Positions 35,077 to 44,032 of a stretch of DNA of 57,425 nucleotides are shown piece by piece. Numbering within the stretch: position 1 is the first letter of the stretch; the number at the start of each line of letters is the position of its first letter. The position numbers and the translations under genes are program-made. The stretch is from NCBI GenBank assembly GCA_011364975.1, contig RDOE01000014.1:1-57425 (forward strand), given 5' to 3'. This stretch comes from Promethearchaeota archaeon. GTDB lineage: Archaea > Asgardarchaeota > Lokiarchaeia > Sigyniarchaeales > SOKP01. The notes under the pieces were generated by a model that did no database searches, was not told where the DNA came from, and saw only the letters and a list, made by a program, of their open reading frames with translations.

Positions 35077-36231
35077 ATGTTACCAAAGATTTACCTTGAA
35101 AAACAAGATTCGAAAGATTTTTCTTTTATTCATGCTAGCGATCTTCATTTAGGAAGTCATCAATACAGAAATGAAGAGAGAGCAAATGATTTCATTAATG
35201 CATTTGAAGAAATACTTACTCTCGCAAAATTAAATGAAGTGGATTTTATCTTATTAGGAGGAGACGTTTTCACATCCCTAGAGATGCTTCCAGGTAAGTT
35301 AACTCGGATAATCTCTGTGATACTTAATTTTAAAAAATCGACCCAAAATCAAATACAAATAATCGCAATTGAGGGCAATCATGATATAAGAAAATTTTCC
35401 CTAGGAGTAAGATTTAGAAACCGAGGGCAATCTTGGTTAAAGTTATTAGCAAGTTTAGGAATGCTTATACTTCTTGATGCAGATTTAAATGCTTCGCCTG
35501 AAAATAGATTTACACTTTATAATTTTAATACAAATTCTGGGGGAAAAGTACAAATAAAGAACGCTATAATTTATGGAACTAGATATTTAGGTGAGAATCC
35601 TAAAGAAGAACTGCTTAAAATAAAAGAAGCAATTGAAAAAAATGATGGACTATTCCATATATTATTACAACATTTTGGAATAGAGGGACAAATGGAAAAT
35701 GTACCAGGTATTAATTATAAAGATGTGGAGTGTTTGAAGGAACGTATAAATTATTTAGCACTTGGCCATTTTCACCTACAATTTACAATTAAAAATTGGA
35801 TATATAATCCAGGATCATCAGAAGCGACTTGTACTTCAGATTTCTTCTTTAAGCGAGGGATATTTCTTGTTAAAGTATCATATGATCATGGATATAAAAA
35901 AGAAGTTAAGCAACTCAAATTGTTAAATCGAAGGGCAGTCTGGATAAATATTTATTTTAAGATTCCATTCCAGAATAAAGATCATTTGAAAGAGTATATT
36001 CTTAAAATGCTGGAAGCATCATTAAAGAAACAAGAGCCTTTATTAATTAACCACCGTAATCATCATAAACCTTGTTTATTTTTAAAAATTAATGGCATCA
36101 AACCGTATAAAGGGTGTAAAATAAATGAAAAAGAATTGAATCAAGTTATCTGTGAAAAATTTCCTTTTGTAAATGTTAAAATATATCAAAAGTTTACAGA
36201 ACCTATAAAATCAATTATAAAATACCTTTAA
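35077..36231 (+). CDS. Mre11/SbcD-like metallophosphoesterase
   Basis: A 384-residue calcineurin-fold protein resembling Mre11 nucleases. All metal motifs are present in order: HASDLHLGSH (Asp-x-His), LLGGDVFTS, AIEGNHDIRKF, LLQHFGIEG and LGHFHLQF (GHxH). About 120 residues follow the catalytic domain and could form a capping domain. In archaea Mre11 works with Rad50 in DNA end resection, but neither Rad50 nor HerA/NurA is in the window, so the enzyme may be a paralogue with another DNA or RNA target. Followed 57 bases later by the membrane PHP gene, same strand. Confidence 0.83.
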   Translation: MLPKIYLEKQDSKDFSFIHASDLHLGSHQYRNEERANDFINAFEEILTLAKLNEVDFILLGGDVFTSLEMLPGKLTRIISVILNFKKSTQNQIQIIAIEGNHDIRKFSLGVRFRNRGQSWLKLLASLGMLILLDADLNASPENRFTLYNFNTNSGGKVQIKNAIIYGTRYLGENPKEELLKIKEAIEKNDGLFHILLQHFGIEGQMENVPGINYKDVECLKERINYLALGHFHLQFTIKNWIYNPGSSEATCTSDFFFKRGIFLVKVSYDHGYKKEVKQLKLLNRRAVWINIYFKIPFQNKDHLKEYILKMLEASLKKQEPLLINHRNHHKPCLFLKINGIKPYKGCKINEKELNQVICEKFPFVNVKIYQKFTEPIKSIIKYL

Positions 36232-36288
36232 ATGAATTAAATTACAATTTTTTAAAGTTATAAAAACAATGAAAACCCAATTATTCAT

Positions 36289-37884
36289 ATGAGTTATAAA
36301 TCTTTAATTGGTAAAAATAAATTTTTTTCTATATTCACTCTTCTATTTTCTTTCTGGTTGCTCTTCTTGATTATTTTAACTCTTTTTAGTAATAGAGTTG
36401 TCACTTTTTACGATGTTTTAGGACAGACTGATGTATCTTCTGAATATTCTAGTTTTTTTCCAATTGCAAGATATTTTTTTGAACCGTTTGCCGCAATAGC
36501 ATTTATTGTAGAATATGAATTTACATGGCTGTTTTTGTTTTTTATATTTTATCCAATATTCAGAATCGGATACTTTTTTTTAAAAAAAAGTGGTAGATTA
36601 AATTCAAAGAAATTTTCTTATCTTAAATGGGTAATTTGCGATTTTATTGAATTTTGTTTTAAGATCTATTCCATAGCGTTGGTTATTATTGGATTGTTTG
36701 TTTTAATCGGCTATTTGGTCCAAGGATTCTTTTTCGTAAGCAGATATTTTATGATACCCGTTCAAATTGCGATCCATTTATGTTATACCTTAATGATAAT
36801 AAAGGCATGTTATATTATCTTAAAGTTGTTCCATCCCAAACTTAGATTTAATCTATCATCAAAGTTTGAAAAAAGAGTAAATTCAATTAGAGCAAAATTG
36901 ACGAAAGAAATAGTTTACTTAATTGGAATTGGATTTATTCTTCTTGGAACTAATATTGTGATCATTTCCATAAAGTTTGTGCCACATCAAATTATTCCAG
37001 AAACAATATTGGATGATGATGAATTTCTGATTGACTTTCATGTTCATACCATATATTCAGATGGATGGCTAACTCCCGAAGAAAGAGTTATGTGGTATAT
37101 TGAACATGGAATCGATGCTGCATTCTTCACAGATCATGATAATCTTCGAGGATATTTCATAGCAAAAGAATTTGTAGAGAACAATAATTTAAATCTTAAA
37201 GTTCTTATTGGAGAAGAATGGACTGACCATGAGAATGATATCCATATGAATTACTTTGGGATTGCAGAAGAAATAGTTCCGCTTGAATCCTATACTCCTA
37301 GTGGTCCTGTTGCGATGAATGCTTCTGATTTAATTTCTTATGTAAAATCTAAGGGAGGATTTATAACTGTAAATCACTATAATTATGATCCTAATAATGG
37401 AAGTTTTGGAGTACCATATACTTTAGAGCAATTACGTGATTGGGGCGTGGATGGGTTTGAAATAGTTAATGGAGGTAGTTATCGAAATAAATATGAGGAT
37501 ATCCGCCAATTTTGTTTAAGTAATAATTTAATTTGTATTGGTGGCTCGGATATTCATACGAATGAAGATTTAAATACGTTCATTCGGATAAGGTTAACTG
37601 ATCCAAGTAATTTTACTGTTGCAAATATTTTCAACAATCTGAAGAATAACACTCATGAAGTTATTGCGATTGAATTTTATCCGAAAATTGTTGATTTTAC
37701 AGGAGATATCAACGATTTAGGGTTTTATATAGTGGAAGAATTTTTAAATTATATTTTAAATATCGATGCCTTTCAAGGATTATCATGGATTATTTGGTCC
37801 TTAATAATATTTATCATCTTAGTATTTAGCTATCGAAAGCTAAAAAAAGTAGATATCGAGCGGTTTAAATTTAAAATCTCATAA
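36289..37884 (+). CDS. Membrane-anchored PHP-domain metallophosphoesterase
   Basis: A 531-residue protein. The first 235 residues hold about six transmembrane helices, a domain from about 245 to 470 is a PHP phosphoesterase, and a last helix (GLSWIIWSLIIFIILVFSY) returns to the membrane. PHP metal ligands are complete: FHVHTIYSDGW, FFTDHDN, GEEWTDHEN, VNHYNYDP and GSDIHTNED. The PHP domain hydrolyses phosphoesters such as polymerase proofreading products, nucleotides or sugars. Placement between transmembrane segments suggests an extracytoplasmic or membrane-surface role. This fusion is unusual; I do not recognise a characterised homologue. Confidence 0.75.
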   Translation: MSYKSLIGKNKFFSIFTLLFSFWLLFLIILTLFSNRVVTFYDVLGQTDVSSEYSSFFPIARYFFEPFAAIAFIVEYEFTWLFLFFIFYPIFRIGYFFLKKSGRLNSKKFSYLKWVICDFIEFCFKIYSIALVIIGLFVLIGYLVQGFFFVSRYFMIPVQIAIHLCYTLMIIKACYIILKLFHPKLRFNLSSKFEKRVNSIRAKLTKEIVYLIGIGFILLGTNIVIISIKFVPHQIIPETILDDDEFLIDFHVHTIYSDGWLTPEERVMWYIEHGIDAAFFTDHDNLRGYFIAKEFVENNNLNLKVLIGEEWTDHENDIHMNYFGIAEEIVPLESYTPSGPVAMNASDLISYVKSKGGFITVNHYNYDPNNGSFGVPYTLEQLRDWGVDGFEIVNGGSYRNKYEDIRQFCLSNNLICIGGSDIHTNEDLNTFIRIRLTDPSNFTVANIFNNLKNNTHEVIAIEFYPKIVDFTGDINDLGFYIVEEFLNYILNIDAFQGLSWIIWSLIIFIILVFSYRKLKKVDIERFKFKIS

Positions 37885-37907
37885 TTATTATATTATAAGG
37901 AAAAGAA

Positions 37908-38351
37908 TTATATGTAATAACCATTTCTATCATCGTCGTATTTATCGGTGTCATCATCCTTATCGTCATCATCCTCACCACCTCTCATAGCTTTATTAAA
38001 AAACTTTATGATATCATCAGGATCTATATCATTCATTTCACTAAGGTCAATGCCAATAATTCCCTTTTTGAAAGGAGCAGCTTTATTTTGGATTTCCTTT
38101 TCAAGTTTTTCTTGTCTCTTTTCAAGGATGATTAATTCTTTTTTCATAAGATCTTTCAGTTCATTTGCCACTAATTCATCTAGTTCATTTGGAGTAAATG
38201 CGTCGAGAAGATTATTACCATATTGTTTCGAAATTTTTTTTAATGCTTTTTCCTTCTTGAATTCTGGTATTTGTTTAATCGAATCTAAACCAAGAATACT
38301 AATTATATTCAACCAATCGAGTTGGTAAGTCCAAGGTTCTTTTTGAGGCAT
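37908..38351 (-). CDS. Acidic coiled-coil protein of unknown function
   Basis: A 147-residue soluble protein. Helical N-terminal part, a charged coiled coil (residues about 65-93, KKELIILEKRQEKLEKEIQ), a short IGIDLSEMNDIDPDDIIKFF segment, and a tail with eleven aspartates in a run of DDDDKDDDTDK and DDD. The acidic tail suggests interaction with basic proteins, metal or nucleic-acid-binding partners. No catalytic motif. It is convergent with the PHP gene. I do not recognise the family. Confidence 0.6.
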   Translation of the reverse strand: MPQKEPWTYQLDWLNIISILGLDSIKQIPEFKKEKALKKISKQYGNNLLDAFTPNELDELVANELKDLMKKELIILEKRQEKLEKEIQNKAAPFKKGIIGIDLSEMNDIDPDDIIKFFNKAMRGGEDDDDKDDDTDKYDDDRNGYYI

Positions 38352-38560
38352 ATTTTTAGTATTATATCTTATATATAAAAGTAATTTTTGATAGTAGATA
38401 AGCTTTTATCTTTGATCAAAACAAGAACAAGTAAACATATAAATGTATGTTTTTTATTCCATTAAATAAATTAAATGATTGATTTTTTTTTATAATTATT
38501 TGAGTATAGAGTTTAGGTTAATTTTTGACATATTTAAAAAGAAAAAAGAGATTTAAAATG

Positions 38561-39412
38561 TTAATTTTTAAAGAATCTTTTAAATTGATTAACAACTAAA
38601 TCGGGTTCATCATGCATAACCCAATGTGAGGATTTTTCAGCTCGAACAATTTCCAAATCCTTCACATAATTTTCTAAACCATCTAAAACAGAAGGTAAGA
38701 CTGCTACATCTTTCATTCCATGTATCACAAGCGTAGGTACTGTGATAATTCCAGACCATTTCTTAAAGCTAATATTTGCTCTATAATAATTAACCCCTGA
38801 TACTATAGCATTAGGTTGAGACCAAGCATTAATATATTTTTGCTTATCATCCTCTGTAAAATCTTTCTTATGTTCTAGTCCAGAAAAAACTGCCCATTTC
38901 AACCATTTAAAATCATCTTTTATAACAAATTGTTCCCCATTTGGTTTGAGAAATTCAAAGATATAAAAACTAGCTTTTTGTTGTTCTTTATTATTTTGTA
39001 AATTCTTTTGAAAAATTTTCATATGAGGAGCATTTATAATCGCTAACTTTTTAACCAATAAAGGATATCTTTCAGCAAACGGCCATACAACAGCTCCACC
39101 CCAGTCATGACCTGCCAAATAAACGGATTTATACCCCAAATTCTCAATAATGCCTTTTATATCATTGATTAATATATCTACGGTATAATTTTCGATACCC
39201 AAAGGTTTATCAGATAAATTATAGCCTCGCATATCAGGTATAATAAGCCTGTAATGATCTTTAAGCCCTGGAATGACATTTTTCCACCCATACCAAAAAT
39301 CAGGGAATCCATGCAGCAAAAGTAGAGGTTCTCCCTTTCCAATAATAATAGTATGTAATTTTATCCCGTTAGTTTTAATATACTTCTCTTCTATCTCATC
39401 AATCCAACTCAT
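38561..39412 (-). CDS. Epoxide hydrolase-like alpha/beta hydrolase
   Basis: A 283-residue alpha/beta hydrolase. The oxyanion segment is LLLLHGFPDFWYGW, the nucleophile elbow is GHDWGGAV (Asp as nucleophile, with Trp-Gly-Gly), the acid is near GMKDVAV, and the catalytic His is in SSHWVMHDEP. An aspartate nucleophile followed by Trp and the HGFP loop are typical of soluble epoxide hydrolases and haloalkane dehalogenases. The lid region (about 140-200) is standard size. Substrate unknown. It is a single-gene unit. Confidence 0.87.
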   Translation of the reverse strand: MSWIDEIEEKYIKTNGIKLHTIIIGKGEPLLLLHGFPDFWYGWKNVIPGLKDHYRLIIPDMRGYNLSDKPLGIENYTVDILINDIKGIIENLGYKSVYLAGHDWGGAVVWPFAERYPLLVKKLAIINAPHMKIFQKNLQNNKEQQKASFYIFEFLKPNGEQFVIKDDFKWLKWAVFSGLEHKKDFTEDDKQKYINAWSQPNAIVSGVNYYRANISFKKWSGIITVPTLVIHGMKDVAVLPSVLDGLENYVKDLEIVRAEKSSHWVMHDEPDLVVNQFKRFFKN

Positions 39413-39572
39413 AGTATACTCACTATAGATTTTATAAAGAGGTCTAATAAATTTTTATTTTTCTTAAATTAAAAGTTTCCACATAATAATTGAAAAGTGC
39501 TACAATTAATGGGCTATAAATCATTTAAAATTATCAAATTCCAATTATAATTATCAAAAATATTAGAAAGTT

Positions 39573-39815
39573 ATGATGTTCATGAAAAAGCCGATTCCAG
39601 AAGACATTGCTTTAGAAATTTGTAAACTAGTTAGGGAGAGAAACACGAGTAAAAAATTTAGCTTTGCAAAGGGACAATGTTGGGGTTGTATGAAAATTTC
39701 GAATAAAAAGGGAGATTATAGAACAAGATGTATCTTTGGTTCAGAAAAAAATGATAATAGAGGATGTGAATTAGTAAATAAGATCTTTGATAAGGAATAT
39801 CAAAATCTGAACTAA
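39573..39815 (+). CDS. Small cysteine-containing protein, function unknown
   Basis: An 80-residue protein, preceded by AT-rich DNA. Four cysteines lie in the second half: GQCWGCMKI, then TRCIFGS and RGCELVN, a Cys-x2-Cys-x14-Cys-x12-Cys arrangement that could bind zinc or an iron-sulfur cluster. The N-terminus (PIPEDIALEICKLVRERN) is helical. No named family recognised. Start could be the second Met (MKKPIPEDIA). Confidence 0.55.
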   Translation: MMFMKKPIPEDIALEICKLVRERNTSKKFSFAKGQCWGCMKISNKKGDYRTRCIFGSEKNDNRGCELVNKIFDKEYQNLN

Positions 39816-39871
39816 AAGAATAAAGAAAAATAATAGAGAAATATAATTTTTAAATAAATTTTTAATATAAG

Positions 39872-40096
39872 TTAAAATCCTACTAAGAAATCTCCAAATT
39901 CGTTTAATTTAGAGTTGTTAAGTTCAGCAACTTTGTAACTTCCCCGAGGCATTTTTTCCTTTCTAGTAAAGTGTCGCCTAAATGAACTCTCAAAATCACT
40001 GGCACTTAAACTACGTTCTTCTGCGAACTTTATTTCACCAAAATATTTCAAATATTCACCGGTTGTGTCGCTCATTTTAATTTCACGTTTAATCAA
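39872..40096 (-). CDS. Small hypothetical protein
   Basis: A 74-residue protein; the natural start may be the Met at residue 8 (MSDTTGEYLKYF). It is rich in charge, with a FESSFRRHFTRKEKMPRG core, and has no transmembrane segment or known motif. Only the open frame and composition support it. It faces the SAP-SWIM gene, with 240 AT-rich bases between. Confidence 0.4.
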   Translation of the reverse strand: MIKREIKMSDTTGEYLKYFGEIKFAEERSLSASDFESSFRRHFTRKEKMPRGSYKVAELNNSKLNEFGDFLVGF

Positions 40097-40336
40097 ATAC
40101 TTATCTATACAATTAAAAATCTGATTAGAATATTAATGGATATTTTGCTTTTTAAACCTTTTCCTTATAAATAAACTATTAAACGTATCAAATTATCATT
40201 AATAGGATTTACTTTTTTAGTTCCATTAATGGGTACTTATTAATTAAGTCGGAATATTCGTATAGAAACTTTTATACCGTGGCGTAAAATTATTTAATAA
40301 AAGACGATAACAATTTATTTAAAAATATACAACAAA

Positions 40337-41296
40337 GTGAAATTTATGTCTCGAAAAATAGAGGACACTAAATATCTAAATTATTTACTTCAATCCCTAA
40401 ATGTTGATGGATTAAAACAGGTATGTAGGGAGTTTTCAATTAAGGGATTTTCGGGAAAGAAAAAGTCAGATTTAGTTACCCTAATTATAGATTCACTTGC
40501 AGAAGAAGAAATAAAAGATTTAATTAAAGATAAAGAGTTAGAGATTATTTCAGACGAGATAAACCTAGCAATAAAAAAAATAAATGGAGAAGACCGAGAA
40601 TCATTAGAAGCAATTAAAATTATTAATGAAAAAAATCATGAGATTGAATTATATTTTAAAGGATTCAACTGGGATGTCACTTCATACTTATCGATTCGAC
40701 CCGATAATATCAATGATCCTGAGCGCGATTGTGATTGCCGAATGGGAGCTAATATGGGTTTCTGTAGTCATTTTTGGGTGGGATTTATTTTTTCTTTAAA
40801 ACAAAAATATCTTTCCCTCTCTGATTGGAATCTTACTACGCTCCCTATTAATTTTGATAAAATAATTCAGTCCATCAAAATTAGCGCTCCTTCCTCACCA
40901 GGAGACAAAGTTAAGGGAGCTCAAAAAGTTGCAGGGCTAGTAGATGAATCTTCAGAGAGTTCAGTGCTTATGAAGATGAATGGTGCAAGTGTTACGGTAT
41001 ATGAAGGAATAATTACAGATATTGTTCAAAAACAATCTGATTTTCAAGGAAATATTACAACTTATTATCATGTTTCCCTTAAGAACGTTCGAATGGGTCC
41101 CAGAGTTGCTAAAAAAAGTGATATTAAAAAGGAAGATATTCTTGATCTAAAGAATTTAAAAATAAGAATAAGTGAGAATCTACAGGAAAGCGCGAAATTA
41201 AATAATGGCGATAAAATTTCAGTGAATGGAAAGCTTGATAAAGATAATTTTTGGGGTTTCTTGGTAAAAAATATAAGAAAAGTAGATAAGGTATAA
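40337..41296 (+). CDS. SAP- and SWIM-domain nucleic-acid-binding protein
   Basis: A 319-residue protein with three parts. Residues about 14-50 resemble a SAP helix-turn-helix (YLLQSLNVDGLKQVCREFSI then GKKKSDLVTLIIDSLA). Residues about 129-150 form a SWIM zinc finger, C-x-C then C-x-H, in CDCRMGANMGFCSHFWVGF. The C-terminal 130 residues are beta-rich with an OB-like pattern (SVTVYEGIITDIVQKQ, YYHVSLKNVRMG, GDKISVNGKL). SAP binds AT-rich DNA or RNA and SWIM binds nucleic acid or protein, so a role in DNA repair, topology or RNA handling is likely. The domain combination is not one I know as a characterised archaeal protein. Confidence 0.72.
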   Translation: MKFMSRKIEDTKYLNYLLQSLNVDGLKQVCREFSIKGFSGKKKSDLVTLIIDSLAEEEIKDLIKDKELEIISDEINLAIKKINGEDRESLEAIKIINEKNHEIELYFKGFNWDVTSYLSIRPDNINDPERDCDCRMGANMGFCSHFWVGFIFSLKQKYLSLSDWNLTTLPINFDKIIQSIKISAPSSPGDKVKGAQKVAGLVDESSESSVLMKMNGASVTVYEGIITDIVQKQSDFQGNITTYYHVSLKNVRMGPRVAKKSDIKKEDILDLKNLKIRISENLQESAKLNNGDKISVNGKLDKDNFWGFLVKNIRKVDKV

Positions 41297-41333
41297 AAGA
41301 TTGAATATTTAAAATAGTGATTTTATCCTTAAT

Positions 41334-42719
41334 GTGAGGGGAATGTCAGCAAAATCGGGATATGTAAATGATTTAAATATGATTTTAGCTACTGATTTTT
41401 ACCAGCTTACTATGTCAGCAGCATATTATCAAAATAATCTGGAGAATCAAATAAGTAATGACCAGGATATTGCAGTTTTTGATCTATTTGTAAGGAAGTT
41501 TCCGAAGAACCGAAATTATTTAATCTTCGCAGGTCTAGAACAAGTTATTCATTATTTACAGAATGCTCGATTTACAGAAAGGGCTATAAATTTTCTCAGA
41601 AAGAAGGAAGTATTTAGAAATATTGATAGGCGATTTTTTGAGGAATATCTACCAAAATTTAAATTTAAACTTGATGTTTGGTCGATTCGAGAGGGAAATT
41701 TTTTCTTTCCAAATGAACCAATTATACGGGTACAGGGTCCTATAATTCATGCACAATTAGCTGAAACATATTTATTGAATGTAATAAATTACCAAACTAT
41801 TGTAGCATCTAAAGCTTCTCGAATAAAAGCTATAGCACCCAATAAGATCTTGCTTGAATTTGGAACGAGAAGATCTCATAGTCCTCTTGCTGGTATTTAT
41901 GCAGCTAGAGCAAGTTATATTGCGGGTTTTGATGGAACTAGCAATGTTCTAGCAGATATTGAATTGGGAATTAATTCTAGCGGAACGATGGCTCATAGTT
42001 TTGTCCAAAAATTTGAAAATGAGATGGAAAGCTTCGAAACATATTATAAGTTATATGGTAGTGATTCCATCTTATTAATCGATACATACGATACAGAAAG
42101 AGCTGCTAAAAGCATTTCAAAATACAAGAATACTATAAAAGCAGTAAGGATCGATTCAGGAGATCTTATTGAACATTCCAAAAAAGTTCGTAAAATTCTT
42201 GATGAAAATGGATGTAAAAAGGTCTTAATAGTAGCTAGTTCAGATTTGAATGAATATAAAATTAAGGAAATACTAGAGAAAAAAGCACCTATTGATGCTT
42301 TTGGAATTGGAACCGAATTAGCGACATCTCGAGATGATCCTACACTCGCTGCGGTCTATAAGCTTATAGAATCTAATGGAAAACCAAGAATCAAAATAAG
42401 TGAAGATAAAATAACATTCCCGGGTAAAAAGCAGGTGTATCGAATATTTGATAAAGATGGGATTTTTAAAGAAGATTTAATGATGTTAGAAAATGAAAGC
42501 CCACCTCCAGATTCAGAAGCTCTTCTTATCCCTATAATGAAACAAGGAAACCTAGTTAATCAACTACCTAATTTGGATGAGATTAAACAATATTTTCTTA
42601 CTAATATTGAAAAATTACCAAATGAATTCAAGGATCTAGAAAAAAGCCAAGGATCCAACGTATTAATATCCAAAAAACTAAGTGATTTAACAAATTCATT
42701 AAGGTTAAAACATTCTTAA
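41334..42719 (+). CDS. pncB: Nicotinate phosphoribosyltransferase
   Basis: A 461-residue NAPRTase of the NAD salvage pathway. It makes nicotinate mononucleotide from nicotinate and PRPP. Recognisable are LATDFYQLTMSAAYYQN at the N-terminus, FDLFVRKFPKNRNYLIFAGL, the active-site loop LLEFGTRRSHSPLAGIYAAR, GTMAHSFV, AVRIDSGDL and FGIGTELATSRDD. GTG at 41334 and ATG at 41343 are both possible starts; a GTGAGGGG element overlaps them, and the ATG would place the ribosome binding site very close. Its product could feed the broken adenylyltransferase at 32998, in the same pathway. Confidence 0.93.
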   Translation: MRGMSAKSGYVNDLNMILATDFYQLTMSAAYYQNNLENQISNDQDIAVFDLFVRKFPKNRNYLIFAGLEQVIHYLQNARFTERAINFLRKKEVFRNIDRRFFEEYLPKFKFKLDVWSIREGNFFFPNEPIIRVQGPIIHAQLAETYLLNVINYQTIVASKASRIKAIAPNKILLEFGTRRSHSPLAGIYAARASYIAGFDGTSNVLADIELGINSSGTMAHSFVQKFENEMESFETYYKLYGSDSILLIDTYDTERAAKSISKYKNTIKAVRIDSGDLIEHSKKVRKILDENGCKKVLIVASSDLNEYKIKEILEKKAPIDAFGIGTELATSRDDPTLAAVYKLIESNGKPRIKISEDKITFPGKKQVYRIFDKDGIFKEDLMMLENESPPPDSEALLIPIMKQGNLVNQLPNLDEIKQYFLTNIEKLPNEFKDLEKSQGSNVLISKKLSDLTNSLRLKHS

Positions 42720-42951
42720 TTTAAATTTAAAGCTTATTTTATCTAAAATACTTCGCATTCCGTTTAGTTTGCTTTAAATGATAATTTAAAAGTTAAGAGT
42801 CCCTCTTGATTATATTTACAAATAATCATTTTTAATTAGTCTATATGCTATTTGAACAATAATAAGACATAATAAAGAATTAAGTGGATTTAAGGTGAAT
42901 TTTAAAAAATTTAAATGAAATGATTGTCAAAGATTAAAAACGATTTCTCTT

Positions 42952-43842
42952 TTGCTTGGAGTGTTAATGCTGCAAATTATACCATTGTCTGCTCTCATAC
43001 CCTCGACAGTATATGCTCAACAAACGGAATGGATTAATTCCGTAAAGGATGTTAACCATCTTGAATATTTTATGGAATTTTCAGCTAATATTAATAACTA
43101 TACTTCCACAAAATATAGACTTGATTTCACAACAGTAGGAAGTAGTGAGTTGCGAATTTCTGTAAATTATGAAGATGTTTCATTAACTAAAGGTAAAGCT
43201 AACTTTCAATATCAGATTTCACTTGAATCAAATGAGATCAATAATGTTAATTTAAACTTTTATGATTTATATATTACAAGCACTCATACAGAGCTATTTA
43301 TAGATCTAGAAAATGCTGGAACCTCTCAAACATTACGCGTTGATGAAACTGTAATTTTCGCGGATTTCTTAAAAAGAGGGCATTTTGAAGGATTAAGAAA
43401 AATTGACACCACATTCCAATATGGGGGAATAGCGGTTATTAAGAACGATTTAATCAGATCCTTTTCCACATATCACTATAGTACTAATTATCAATGGGAA
43501 TCTGATGGTATATACTGAGAATCTAAAACCCACTGGACCATTCTAGTAGATTATTACTTTGATACTCAGACGGGATTATTAGTTTTCGAGAAATTCCATG
43601 CTAATAGGTATGACTTCGCAGATGAAAAAGGATTTGACCCCATAGTAGAAGATCTTTATATCAATAGAACGTTGGCTCTCGTGAATTCTGTTAAAATATT
43701 AGCCAACTATCAGGATTTAGGACCTTTAAATCCTTTTCAAAATCTTATATGGGTCACTTTACTTATTATATTTATACCAACTGCTGCATTTGTAATATTT
43801 TACATAGGAAAATCTATAAAACGAAAAGTTCAAAGAGTTTAA
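42952..43842 (+). pseudogene. Exported membrane-anchored protein cut by one in-frame TGA
   Basis: The 188-residue frame from TTG at 42952 ends at TGA (43516-43518), but the same frame runs on for 107 sense codons to TAA at 43840. The continuation encodes VDYYFDTQTGLLVFEKFH and ends in a hydrophobic helix WVTLLIIFIPTAAFVIFYIG with a basic tail RKVQRV, a normal C-terminal anchor. The N-terminus has a signal-peptide core (LLGVLMLQIIPLSALIP). In-frame codons before the TTG read RLKTISL, which would supply its missing basic end, but no start codon is there; the ATG at 42920 is in another frame. So a second lesion near the start is possible. The domain is beta-rich; function is unknown. Confidence 0.65.
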
Positions 43843-44032
43843 TCTATGAAATTGTTCAATAAACCTCTGGATGAACAATCGAGAAAAAGGATATGCACCT
43901 TTCTAAACTCTATGTTCCAATTTTTAAATTATATACCTCTAAATCAATAAATAGAATTCATAGATAAAGAGTTCTTTTTTTAAAAAATAAAGAATAATAT
44001 TAGATCAAATAAAATATAAAGATTATAATTCT

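Noticed and set aside
43516..43518. Selenocysteine at the TGA of the exported protein
   Set aside because: Kept only as a remote option: the codon is not in a redox motif and I could not identify a SECIS stem; a second lesion near the start favours decay.
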